This document shows, in pieces, positions 23,521-33,929 of a stretch of DNA of 64,000 bases. The notes beneath the pieces were generated by a model. It worked only from the letters and a program-made list of their open reading frames with translations. It was not told where the DNA came from and made no database searches. Source of the stretch: Rhea pennata (lineage: Eukaryota; Chordata; Aves; Rheiformes; Rheidae); the NCBI RefSeq assembly GCF_028389875.1, contig NC_084675.1:18252412-18316411 (forward strand), given 5' to 3'. Position 1 is the stretch's first letter. Every line of letters starts with the position of its first letter. The translations under genes and the position numbers were made by a program.

Positions 23521-26500
23521 CTGCTTTTCCGAGGCAATTAATGAAGCTCTGTCTGTAATTTTAAAGGCCCTTCATGAACTGACTGGAAATCTACAGTCTT
23601 GAACATCAGTGAACTCATATCCAAAACTAATAGCTTCAGTGTCACTGCCAAAAATTGACTAAGCTCTCTTTGTGCCTGCAAATGGGGTTCTGTAGGCAGT
23701 ATCCTCCTATCTGCCTTCAAGGGATAATCTCCTCTTACAAATAAAACAATTGTTTCATTTGCTCACTGCAGTGGTTGAATGAGGCTGCAGAAACGAATCT
23801 CCCTGGTTTTGAATACTCCCAAGTCAGTCAAGTGAGGATTTGGGGAAGAGGGTTGCTTTCAATTAACATGTGTTGCTCTTTGTAAAACTAGTTTTAAAAA
23901 TGTATTTTCGCAGGTCTGGATGTGATTCATGCAAACTAATAAGCAAACTGTGACAGTTATTCTCACTATACACTAAAAAATGGTTTAAATGTAGTATAAA
24001 AGTCAAAAATCTGTATCTGCAGGATCTAGGTGTCCCATATACTAACTTGTGGTGAAAAGGAGGAGTAATCTAGTTAGCTCTTTAACAAATGAAAAAACAA
24101 TGTTTAAGTAATTACAGAAAATAGTGGGCCTCAATCATCCCTTGGTTGGTTTCTCAGACAGTGGTGTAGTTCAGGGGAGGAATTTGCGTTTGTAACAAGG
24201 CTGATAAATCTAACCAAACATCTTTATTTTTACAGTACGTTAAAGGAGCATTTTTATTTAGTGCAGTCGTATATCTCCACATTATTTTGAAGTATGCTCC
24301 TTTATTGCTTTTATGTCTTCAGAATTGCCTGAGGAAAGCATCCTTTTCTCCCTGTGTTTCATTGTTGTTACCCTTGTAGAGTATACATGCACAAACTTGA
24401 TTATGATTAATTGAGGGCTCTAGCAAATTATGTTTTTATTCCTTTCCATCTAAGTCTTCCATCTGCTCAAGTAAAAAAAAAAAAAAAAGAGAGAGAGAGA
24501 GAGAGAGAGGATATTTTACATTTATAAGGACACTTAGGGCTTTCTGGGTAAATCATCAGAACAACTTCTTCAGCAGTAATGGCTACAAGCGAAGAAAGTC
24601 TTCCCTAACTGGTGTTACACCATCAACACATTAATGCATCTCCATCCTATATGCAAGGCTAAGAGAAGATGGTAACAAGTCAAACTGCATTTGATCCAAA
24701 ATCTTGCTGCAGAACTGGAATCTGAAACTGAATCAAACCAGTTTAAAAGATTGCTCAATTAGATCCTACCACCAAAGAACCACTCAGAGCAGTTAAGGCT
24801 TCAGTCTGTCAATATAAGCACCTGTGTCCTTGGGCATAATGCATGTAACATCAGGCACGCTATTTATGAGAGGTTCTGTTGAAGTTCTTACCCAAGGTGA
24901 TGCAGCTGCATCTAGCAGCCCCATTAAGCTTGGTGCACCACATCAGATAAGGCCCTTCCTTCAGGCCGTGTGATTCAGAGCTGTTCCTTTGCCATTCCCT
25001 GGAAACTGGCAAGTGAGTTTGCACTTGGCAGTCTGGGCTTTTCTTAATAGGTTGACTGACAGAAACAAGGAGTCATGTTTAACTTGTACAAATGTAAGGA
25101 GGGAAAGACAGGGTATTTTTTTTCTGCACTTAAAGACAGCCTTGTTCTCCAGCTTCCTCAGTGCACAGCATAGTTGATGGGAAAGCAAAATCATTGAGGA
25201 ATTTGCTCTTCTGGGACGAGAAGAGTTGAAATAACAAAACCCAACCAATTTTAGCAACCAGAATACAGATACAAGTCAGTCTGTAAAAGGTAGGTCTGGA
25301 CAGCTGGTGGCATACAGGCAGAGCCTTCACATTTCCAGCAAGGTCAACATTAGTGGCATTTTTCTTCCTCCATCAACAGTCTGAATTCAGCTGTTGGCTT
25401 TAGTCCAGGCCCCTATGACTAACACTCCAAACGGCTAACAGTACCCCACTCTCCTGACTCATCACTGAAGAAGACAGGTTAACTCAACACACCTTCCACT
25501 GAGCAAACAGGGAGCACTGCTGTTATCTGTAACTTTAAGTTGCCTGCAAGGGCGGTGACTCCCACAAGAGGGGAAATAATCATCACCAGAAACATTAGCC
25601 CAAGTGTAATGGCCTGCAAAGATTACGTTTGACACCTAGCATGAAAGTTACTGCCACACTCCTGCTCACCGGTGGACAGAGTCGAGGCTAAGCAGTAAAA
25701 ACAAGGAGCCTGCAGTTCAGCTGAACCAAACTGGGTCTACAGTCAGTCATATAGATATACATAAAAGTAACACAGAGAAAAAAAATAATATGCTTGAAAA
25801 GTACTGGTATCTGGTTCTGCTTCTAACAGGATACAAGTATGCGATACGAAACGGAGGCACAGTGACGGAAAATTGCAAATACCAATGTCTACGTTATACT
25901 TGTCTGCCAAAGCTCACGATAAAACCTTGTCAAAGATGTCTGGAGAGCAATGCTGTAAAACCTCTCAGCAGTGCACTGAAGATTATACTCTCTGCTAGTC
26001 TCAAAGTAGAGAAAGAAACCTCTTTGTCTAACAGATATGGTTTGCACAGCAAAATCACAGCTAACTTGTGACTTCTGTGGAAAAGGCCATACGGATCAAG
26101 GGTCCTCCACGGCAGAGTGAAGGAAGGACAGGGCAGTAGATGAACGTTGCATGCTCGGTAGTAGTGTCATTGCTAGTAGTATAGGAAACCATGACCAGCA
26201 GTTACAAGGAAAGATGTTCTATTAGGTAACCGCAAAGGAGTTTTATACCTAGCTGAACGGTATTTGATGCTGGTCAAGTCACACTTTCTGTTTTCCAGAC
26301 TCACCAAATGGAGAGGTTGCATTTACCCACCACCACACGGGGATCTCAGTGAGGATGATTCACCAGAGAGTAAAAATTTTCCAGTGACAGGCAACCCCAT
26401 TTCCTGCTGCACTGACACAATTATGCCAGAAGTAAAAGGTCTCTGATGACTTCACCTCTCCAAAATTCATAGACCTCATGGCCCCAGCAAATCACACTGA

Positions 26501-26765
26501 AGATCTGCTGAGGAACCTGGCAACAAGGCTACCTGTGTTTGGGGTCAGAAACCCTGGGAGCAGCACTGTCCTGGCTTGCTCTGGAAATGATTCTCGCCAC
26601 AGTGTCCTGCTGCATTCCTCCTCCCCTCCCCACATCATGTACACACACAGCGCAGGAGTTAATGCAGTCTGCAAGGGAGAGCTCCACACAAAGCCTCTTT
26701 AATTGGGCTTTGTGCAAGTGTGCGAATATCATCCCGATGCTTTCAGGGTACTTGGGGAAACATTA
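23521..26765. other. Unique non-coding DNA
   Basis: No gene is seen apart from short featureless frames. It holds the A16/(GA)n tract at 24473-24509. Several 80-100 codon frames near 24960-25330 and 26478-26766 overlap on both strands and show no domain, so they are not called. Confidence 0.6.
24473..24509. repeat. A16 followed by (GA)10
   Basis: A run of A passes directly into GA dinucleotides, then GGATATTTTAC. A-to-GA transitions of this kind often grow from retroposon tails, but no body is recognisable upstream. Confidence 0.9.
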
Positions 26766-26769
26766 GAAT

Positions 26770-27030
26770 GGCAGTGCTGCAGAAATGGAAAATGCATTAT
26801 CATCCATTGGCAGCAAATAATTTATTTGATATCCGCCATCCCCTTTTTCCTTGCTGGCTGTGTTTGTGGCCGTATGTGAAATTAATTTCTGAAGAGCTTA
26901 GCTAGTAATTATTGGTGAAAAGATCCTGTCAGTCTCTTAAGATCAACAGGAAATGGCTACCGCTGACACAGACGGTGTGTCACATGACTATCCTATTTTT
27001 CTGATTTAATAAATATTAATCTTTATGCCT
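26770..27030. promoter_or_regulatory. Candidate conserved non-coding element
   Basis: About 260 bases of complex, repeat-free, AT-rich sequence have closely packed transcription-factor-like words: TAATTA (26906-26911), AAATAATTTATTTGATATC and ACAGGAAATGG. The 15-base string at 26941-26955 (GATCAACAGGAAATG) recurs exactly at 28329-28343 in the next candidate block. There is no open frame of note. The call rests on sequence texture and this shared word; conservation itself cannot be seen from one genome. Confidence 0.4.
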
Positions 27031-27379
27031 TTTAGGAGCATTGTGCAATATTTTTTTATCTTCTGATTTGACAGGGGAAATGACCAGTACATGCCAAAAC
27101 TATTGCTACGATATAACAAGGCAAATTTTCCTTATTTATTTTCAAGAGAAGACATTTTTCAAATTAAAATTAATATGTGTGCAGATTACATCTTCTCTTA
27201 CACAAATCTATGCAAGATGCTATTTAGGGTGTGCCTTTTTTCCTAACCGCAAATTCTTCTAACATCAGATAAAAGAAATTTATTACCATATTCCAATTTT
27301 ATCTTCTTTTTGCCTAGTGGGAAAGTGCAAAGCAGACAGGTGACCCCCAAAAACCTGCAGGAAATGGTCTTACATCAAG

Positions 27380-27665
27380 GCACTTGGCAGCAACTCAGAA
27401 GATGTCCTGGCTATTGCCAACTCTGCCAAAGATTTTCCTCACTGCCTTGAGCTCACTGCTTTCCTTCTTTGTGCCTCAGTTTCCTAACTGCAAAGCAGAA
27501 GGGACGGGAGGGTATAATACTTCCTTCCCTCACCTTTTTCTGTCTGGTCTACTCATACTTAAACTCCTTGAGGCAAGTCTGATTATTCATTTAGCAGACG
27601 GGGCTCCAAACTCAGCTGGAGCCTTTAGGCATTACTACAGTATAAATAACAATAATGATGATGGA
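27380..27665 (+). repeat. MIR-like ancient SINE, nearly full 3' half
   Basis: Blocks in order: GCCAACTCTGCCAAAGATT, TTTGTGCCTCAGTTTCCTAA, CTGCAAAGCAGAAGGG (the CTGTAAAATGGGG position), ATAATACTTCCTTCCCTCAC, TTAAACTCCTTGAGGCAAG, GGGGCTCCAAACTCAGCTGG, GCCTTTAGGCATTACTACAG, then AATAACAATAATGATGATGG. This follows the amniote MIR-type SINE with its archosaur and turtle 3' tail ('gtaagctctttggggcaggg', 'ggggcc...', TAA-rich end). It is clearly diverged and therefore old. It sits between two candidate conserved blocks, so it may have been retained for a regulatory role; that last point is inference. Confidence 0.65.
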
Positions 27666-27689
27666 GTGTTAAAATAGACAGAACTTGCT

Positions 27690-27860
27690 CCTGGTTCCCT
27701 GTAATGTGAATCAAACTGTGGCTGGACTTTTATTTTAACACCCCCCAGCTACTTTATTTATGAGAGGATTTATCAGAAGTGGCCCGGTTTAATTTTCTCT
27801 AATTCACACTTTATGAAAAAAGGCAACTGTCCGATTTTCATCTATCCCCCGATGACAGGG
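27690..27860. promoter_or_regulatory. Candidate conserved non-coding element
   Basis: Complex repeat-free sequence with AACTGTGGCTGG, CCCCCCAGCTACTTTATTTA and GGCCCGGTTTAATTTTCTCT passes without a break into a CpG-dense patch. The texture resembles vertebrate developmental enhancers. No exon signal is visible. Conservation is not demonstrated here. Confidence 0.35.
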
Positions 27861-27877
27861 CTTCCCAGACATGACCG

Positions 27878-27980
27878 AAACCCCCGAGCGCAGGCAGGGC
27901 CCACGGCACGGCCTGCTCGCGCCCCCCGCCTCGCGCCTCCGCTCCGTCCCCCGGCACAGGCCACAATCGCCGCAGCCGTA
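27878..27980. promoter_or_regulatory. CpG-dense patch (first of three)
   Basis: About 15 CpG in 100 bases, with CTCGCGCC, CCTCGCGCCTCCGC and TCGCCGCAGCCG. It is flanked on both sides by AT-rich, conserved-like DNA. With the patches at 29190-29405 and 29880-30050 it suggests an unmethylated CpG-island region, as found at promoters and developmental regulatory loci. No TATA box, start codon with support, or splice donor can be assigned. Confidence 0.5.
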
Positions 27981-28189
27981 GACAAGTTATTAATGGTAAT
28001 AAAGGGAATTCCAGGAGCTCGAGGTCTTTCCTCGGCATGCCGATTCACAGAAAGAGTTAATATATTGTGCTTACACGGGGCTTTTTGGTTTTTAGCCCGG
28101 TGCTATTCCGCTGTTAAGCTGCCTTCCTCCTCGGATGGGAGGAGGAGGGAGCTATTCCGAAAAAAAACGGTCACTTTTAAATAGGACAA

Positions 28190-29175
28190 ATGCATAAAGT
28201 TACATATAAATGTGCATGGACAATCACGCAGATTATTATGAGGTGAAAAATAATAATAAAAAAGGTGGTATTTCTTTTCAAACCAGTAGGAAAAGGATTC
28301 AAAAGCAGGGCAATCAATATCACCCCGCGATCAACAGGAAATGCTAAGAATAACTGTATATCATGTGTGGCTTCAGATTTACAACCAGGACATATAATCT
28401 CATTGTAAGAAGAGAGTCAAGTTCAAGAACTTCGCCTCTACAGTAAAGCTCTCATTTTAACTAAAGAAGCTGAGGTCGACGGCCTCTCAAATGAAACAGA
28501 TAAGGCGACATAGGGTTCTTGTCAGAAACAAATGTTATGTCTCTCCCTACTGAAAAGCTTAAAGATATTATCAGCAAAAGCCTAGTTGGGCCTGAAATGG
28601 GTCCCAGAGAAGTAATATTAACCAGGCTCCTGGCAGATCATTTATTTATCTCAAGCTAAATTCAATAAAGAGAGCCATATATAAGTGAGGGAAAATAATG
28701 CAGCTGCTAGTAATTTATCATTGGATGGAAAGTCATTGTTATCCTTATCTCTTCAATGATGTTCTATTTCCAACCGGTAATGAATTATGGGGCTTGCCAC
28801 ATCTTTACTATGTGACAGGTCAACACTACCTCATGGGTACGCGACTGTATTTATGCAATCAATAGGGAGTTCGCTGAGAAAATATTGGCAACCATTCGGT
28901 GAGAGTGACCCAGCGCTGGACGGCCTTATGATCGTTGGTGGTGGTCAGCGGCTATAATCGCATTTCTACACTCCTCTGAAACAAAGATTTATCTGAATGC
29001 TTTAGAAGAATTTTTCACTCTGCTCTGTATTAAGCTGAGCATGGGAAGCGAACTGCAGGACTGTTAATTAGAAAGCATTCGGCTCATTTAAGCTGGCTCA
29101 GCCACCAAAGGGATCTTTTCTGTTCCTTTGTCGCACTTACTAGGAGAATTTATTAAATCAAACTTCAGTACCGGG
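28190..29175. promoter_or_regulatory. Candidate kilobase conserved non-coding block
   Basis: Nearly 1 kb is free of simple repeats, transposon remnants and long open frames on either strand. It is dense in transcription-factor-like words: CAGCTG E-box (28701-28706), TTATCT GATA-type (28745-28750), TGACAG MEIS-type (28813-28818), TTATGCAAT POU or C/EBP-type (28851-28859) and TAATTA (29065-29070). It shares GATCAACAGGAAATG with the block at 26.9 kb and abuts a CpG-dense patch. This combination is typical of enhancers near vertebrate developmental genes. The target gene is not in the window. Confidence 0.5.
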
Positions 29176-29189
29176 TTAGCCAAAATTAT

Positions 29190-29405
29190 TTGCGCCGCGA
29201 CTCCGCGCCGCTCTGCCTCCTCCCGGCCGCGGCCCAGGCAGCGCGCGAGCGCGGCTGCCTGCTCTGCAGCCCAGAGAGCCCTTCCGCCGGCCGCTCTGCA
29301 AGGGGGCCCGCCCCACCGGCCCTCACCCCCGGCCACCTCCTCGCCAGCCCTCTCCACGGGGTGGTGTTTTCATTTTGCACCAGAAGGGCTCACGGGGCCC
29401 GAAGA
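29190..29405. promoter_or_regulatory. CpG-dense patch, possible CpG island
   Basis: About 215 bases are very rich in GC and CpG (GCGCCGCGACTCCGCGCCGC, CAGCGCGCGAGCGCGG, CCGCCGGCCGC). This meets the usual length and composition idea of a small CpG island. Several frames on both strands stay open across it because of the composition. None has a recognised domain. It could be a promoter or first exon of a transcript starting here; strand is undetermined. Confidence 0.55.
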
Positions 29406-29766
29406 AGTGTGGTTTTATACTAAAAAATTGCTAAGAAATACAGGTTTTTAATTTTATAAGGATTTAGGGGGATGGATGAATAACGGCAGCCTGATTTTGA
29501 AGAACTTCTCTTAAAAGAGAACAAAGAAAATTTCCAAACACACTACTGTTTTCAGAGAAAAACTGGTCGAGGACTAAGAGGCCCTTTGTCAGTAAGAGCT
29601 GCTAATGTGGAAAAAAAAAACATTTTGGCCAGACATAATTTCTAGATGAGGCCATTTGATCTTCATACCACTTAGTTCACAACCCCCCCTTGAGCCTTCT
29701 CCTCTACTGAGAGGCAAAAGATTCATGTATTTGTGGCCATGAACAGTTTGAAGAACCAAAGAATCT

Positions 29767-29769
<3 letters not shown>

Positions 29770-29801
<32 letters not shown>
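29770..29801. repeat. T32 homopolymer
   Basis: Thirty-two T sit about 80 bases left of a CpG-dense patch. Read on the minus strand this would be a long A tail following GC-rich sequence. However, no AATAAA is seen just before it and no parent gene is recognised, so a processed retrocopy is only a possibility. It is unusually long and pure, implying recent growth. Confidence 0.9.
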
Positions 29802-29803
<2 letters not shown>

Positions 29804-29879
29804 TTAAAATTTCTAAAGGTAGAAAAATCCATCTGCCTCAAGGCAGAGTCAGGACCTATTTTGCAAAACAAGAGGAAAG

Positions 29880-30050
29880 AAAGAGAAGCGGCAGGCAGGC
29901 GGACAGTGCGCGTTAGGGCCGCGCGTACCGTCGCGCCGCCGCAGCGGGCTGGCCGGAGGAGAGGGGCCGCTGCTCTCCCGCTGGCCGGCATCTCCAGAGG
30001 AGCGCGGCAGGACCGGAGAGCACCCGCTTGGATGTATCCAAGCGATACAA
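29880..30050. promoter_or_regulatory. CpG-dense patch, possible CpG island
   Basis: Around 24 CpG in 170 bases, including GGGCCGCGCGTACCGTCGCG and CCGCCGCAGCGGGC. It ends with a short palindrome, GCTTGGATGTATCCAAGC (30026-30043). Frames on both strands are open and featureless. With 29190-29405 it makes a CpG-rich domain of about 0.9 kb interrupted by AT-rich DNA and a T run. Confidence 0.5.
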
Positions 30051-32022
30051 CGAGAGGAAACGTAAACTGTGTCTTTTTCCATAATACCACAAAGGAAATT
30101 GTGAAACACCGGCCAGCTACAGTGCACTTCTATAACGTTTTAGGTGACCTACACGCTATTAGCCAAGGTGGCTAGGATTAACCCAGATGAAAAAACAAAC
30201 CTGCCCAGCTCTACGCATTGTTATTCCCTGAGCAGCTTCCTGGTTACGGAGACACACTGTGCCTTCTGGCATGTTAACGCGCCTCTCTGGCTCTGCGTGT
30301 TTAGGGAAGTCTTAATAATGGAAAAACAAGGGTGTTGCAGGTGAAGGCTGAAGTCCTCTGGCAGAGCAGCGTGTGCAAGAGCTTGACCAGAGCCTGTCGG
30401 ACTGTACTTCGGCCCAGCCCGCCCTATCAGTCTGCCGGCCCCACGAGCGCTAACGCTCACTCGCAAGGATTCAGAAAGTCAACGAGAGCGTTACCATAGC
30501 GTGGAGTAAAGCCCCATATAGCAACGGCGATATAAATTCCATATGGCTCGGCTACACCAGGAGGGGTCTTCCCAGATCACACTGACATACGAGAGCTCTG
30601 ATTCCTCCAGTCAGTTAACTCAAGGGGTCATCTAGCCGATGCCAGGAACATCTTTCCTTCCTTCTAATAGCTCAGAAAGTATGATGGATTTTTACAATTT
30701 AAACAAGTAATGTAAATAGCAAACAATAAAAAATCTAGGTGTCATAACTCATATAAACCAAGATAATCCACAGAAATATACTCCTCGAAATCAGCTATTG
30801 ACTTCTGAGTCTACCATAGCCAGCACAGAGCCTGCTACTCGTCAGATAGTCTTTCTCATGCAGTTCCAAACACCCTGTCAAAACTGTGTTTAGCTTCTAG
30901 CTCCCAGGCCTTCTTCTTACATACCAATCATTCAATTCACTTTGTAATTTCCATTGCTTGGAGTCCTATCCTCAAATTTTTAAAAGAAAAAAACAACAAA
31001 ACCTAAAATACTCACTTAAAAGTACTTAGGTTTACAGAGGTACACTCTGGTAAGAATGATGTATGTGTTTAATAATATGTTCCCTGGCTAATAAAATACT
31101 AGATTATTTTTGGACTACAGAATTTAAATGGAAGGAAGTTTAACCATTAGGAACCTGTTTACTATTACCAAGAGAATAGCCAGTTGGCAGGTCAATAGCG
31201 ATCAGCAGAAATAAAGAACCATTGCAGCCACCTGTGCTTAAGGCTTGTCCCTGTTAGGGAAAAAATAAATGAAACTGCAAAAATTGAAAAGTAAAGCTAG
31301 AGTGTGTTGGGTTTTTTTCATTTTAAAAGAAAGAAATAAAAGACCGATTGCTCTGGGGCTAATGATTTCAGAGTTTAGTGCAAATGATAGCCAGCTCTTC
31401 CACACTGTTTAAGATAAAATGAGCAGCTAATACCTGTGTCAAACTTTAGATGAACAGTTGAACCTGAACGATGCTGAAATATCTCTGACAGGTTCTTTGT
31501 GCCATGAGGTTTAGCTGTAAAAGGAAGCGTGCATGCAAGCCTGTTTCCCCTTCCTGTGTGAATAGTCCCACCACTGAGCCAGCTGGAGATCAGCCATTTA
31601 GTGCTGAAAAGGCCAGCAGACACCTGTGTCAAGTGCATCCTTCCTTTAGCAGATGGAAATAATCGAAGCCTTGAGAGAATTCTCACTCATTGTCATTTGA
31701 GGGGTCAGACTGAACCGCACCTGCGAGAGAGCTCCCGGTGCACCCCATGCTGAAAGACCTCGCGTAGAAGCGGGGTCCCATCAGTGTCAGTGGGATTTCT
31801 GTTGGGGAACATGATGCTAAGGGCGTCTGTTGCTATCAGGGAACAATTCTCAGAGGTGCTGAAATCTTGTTCCCATATAATGTAAGACATGCATCAATCC
31901 TGAAATTAAAAGCAAAAGGGAGATTTTGAATCTAATTTTTTATTTCCACATGAAGACTCTTTTTCTTTCCTTTACCAGTTAGCTGTGGTCAATATGTTTT
32001 TCTGTCCTAGAGTCTCCTTTGT
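30051..32022. other. Unique non-coding DNA
   Basis: No gene or clear repeat is seen. The first 100 bases (TAAACTGTGTCTTTTTCC onward) continue the conserved-like texture of the block to the left. A minus-strand frame at 31375-31686 (103 codons) has no recognised domain. Confidence 0.5.
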
Positions 32023-32183
32023 GCACATATGAATGTATGCATAATGGTGTCATTTACATACCATTAAAATTAATTAGCATAATTCGGTGATTCAGACATA
32101 CTGTAATACAAGCACAGAGAACAACTGTATTACTAAATGACACATTTTAATGGCAAGTACCTTACACACTATGCTAAATGTGC
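32023..32183. repeat. Imperfect 161-bp palindromic element
   Basis: Matching words occur on both sides of a centre near 32118. Left to right: GCACAT (32023), GCATA (32039), GTGTCATTTA (32047-32056), CCATTAAAAT (32061-32070), GTAATACA (32103-32110). Then come the complements TGTATTAC (32126-32133), TAAATGACAC (32134-32143), ATTTTAATGG (32144-32153), TATGC (32170) and ATGTGC (32178). Most are in mirror order, but the GTGTCATTTA and CCATTAAAAT pairs are not: their complements appear in swapped order. The two stems therefore cross and would give alternative hairpins or a pseudoknot-like fold. It could be an old foldback or MITE element, or a structured conserved sequence. Confidence 0.6.
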
Positions 32184-32739
32184 CTTATCAAAGACACACA
32201 AAGATTATAGTCTCAATACCAGCTAAATATTGAAATAAGAGATATTTGCACGATGAATAAACTTACACAGGATCTTAATTTTTATTCTTTTAGTTCCTCC
32301 CAATGAAACACCAAGCTATTAATAACACAAATATGAATTCAGTTCAAGTTCAGATAGTTCAAAGAAGCTCTATTTTTCAGGAGGAAAGAATTTTTCATTT
32401 AGTAAAAACTGAAGTAAACAAAGCAGAAGAGATGCTTAAAATTATCAAAGAGAAACTTTACAACTGATCCAGCCAAAAACGGGGTCAAAAATTTTTCTCT
32501 AATTGTATATCTTCTGTGACTTCAAGTTTTCATCATGATTCAGGACAAAATGATTATTTAGGAAACCATTGGCTATAAGGCTCCCACTTCAAGGGCTCCG
32601 CACGTTGCAAGATGCAACAGCAGCCCTGCAGATGAGCAGTGTGTCCCTGATCACTTCCCAGGGCAAATTTTTAAAGGTTTGATGAAGGCAAATGGCACTC
32701 TGCCAGTTTTATACCAGTTAGCCCATTTACAAGTTCACA
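32184..32739. other. Unique AT-rich non-coding DNA
   Basis: Complex AT-rich sequence with no open frame, gene or repeat. It continues the conserved-like texture of the neighbouring palindromic elements. Confidence 0.5.
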
Positions 32740-32800
32740 GTGGGTTAACAGCTGTTACAGATATTAATGGCTAATCAATTGTTATTGATGCAATTATTCT
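32740..32800. promoter_or_regulatory. Cluster of palindromic binding-site-like motifs
   Basis: TAACAGCTGTTA (32746-32757) is a perfect 12-bp palindrome with a CAGCTG E-box at its centre. It is followed by ATATTAATGG and TAATCAATTG, and then by ATCAAT (32774-32779) paired with ATTGAT (32784-32789) across four bases. Such packing of E-box and homeodomain or PBX-like sites is typical of enhancers. Function is inferred from motifs only. Confidence 0.35.
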
Positions 32801-32928
32801 TCTGATCCACAAGCAAAGCCTTAGATAAATGGGCAAATATTAACTTAAGTTCCAGCTGATAAGGTATTCTTCGCCATGCTGGTTAGTATAGGCTTCTCTT
32901 CTGAACTTTGATAAGACATTTACCGATT

Positions 32929-32952
32929 AAAAAAAAAAAAAAAAAAAAAAAA
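32929..32952. repeat. A24 homopolymer
   Basis: Twenty-four A lie between CCGATT and GACGATTC. The CGATT word is on both sides, too short to call a target-site duplication. No retroposon body is recognised. Confidence 0.9.
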
Positions 32953-33929
32953 GACGATTCAGGTGAGTGATCGCTGCTGTGGGCAACCTCTATTTCATTA
33001 TCATAGGACCTTAACCTGCACTTGTCTGATGTTACATAACTTTTTGGTGCCCTGCCCCTATTTGTACTGATTCCTATTACGGAGAGTGAGTATGACCTCG
33101 GGACAGTGCTGCCTGCAGAGCCCTTCATCTGCTTTCTGACCGAAGGAAACACTTTTGCCGTGCTCCAAAACATGATGTTGCCTGAAGCATGCTAGTTGCC
33201 AAAATACTACTGCCAATGGGTCAGCAAAGGTTGAGAGCACTGCTCCACAACTTGTGCTGTGCATTCCCGTAACAAGTAAACATGAACAAGGTGAGGCTTC
33301 AGTCTGAATACTGGGATCCCATTTACCAACACAGAAATAAGGGGAACGAACTCAACAGACTTTTGGAAGAACAAGCTCGCAGGGAGTTTGACTGGAGGAT
33401 AAGACACATTGTGGACACGGTGCCTTTTACAGGTTTACTTACACAGAGGTTGACTGCAGCACAGCTGATGTAGCTCAAGACACCCGTTCAGCTCACTCAA
33501 TGCACACTTTCTTCTTAGAAAGCAAACTGTCAGCTTCTAGTTCTGTGTTGACTTGTTAAATAACATGAGTCTTTTTCAACTTCACTATTTCCCGCAGTCA
33601 GGCCTTCAAGTATACAAATAAACACTTCAACTGCAGCAAAAATTATATTTTTGTATAACATATAGGAATATCACTGTAAATATTTTAAAGACAGAACTCT
33701 AGTACTCAGGATGTCTTATTTTAATGCACTATTCCTCTGAAATCTTGAAAATATTAATGCACTGATTTGTAAGAAATAAATCTCAATACATGTAGGTCTT
33801 AGTCTCGACTGAGGTAATATAGGGGGCTGTGAAAGGAGAGGCCATTACAACTTGCTTCCTCTTTTTGTACAGCCTGAGTTCTATAAGCCAGATTACTGAT
33901 CTACAAGAACAAGCCGGGACTGGCAGTAA
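32953..33929. other. Unique non-coding DNA upstream of the CR1 fragment
   Basis: No gene is recognised. The frame at 33282-33473 (63 codons, charged, Arg/Glu-rich) has no known domain. The final 100 bases before 33930 may be more diverged CR1 sequence. Confidence 0.55.

Noticed and set aside
29128..29451. Multiple Ala/Arg/Pro-rich frames on both strands across a CpG patch
   Set aside because: Open in several frames at once because of GC content; composition alone explains it.
30601..30660. GGTCATCTAGCCGATGCCAG as a CR1 3' end on the minus strand
   Set aside because: Only a few words resemble the CR1 end and their order does not continue on either side.
32915..32960. A24 run flanked by CGATT words as a retroposon target duplication
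   Set aside because: The repeated word is only five bases and both copies flank the A run alone, with no insert body.
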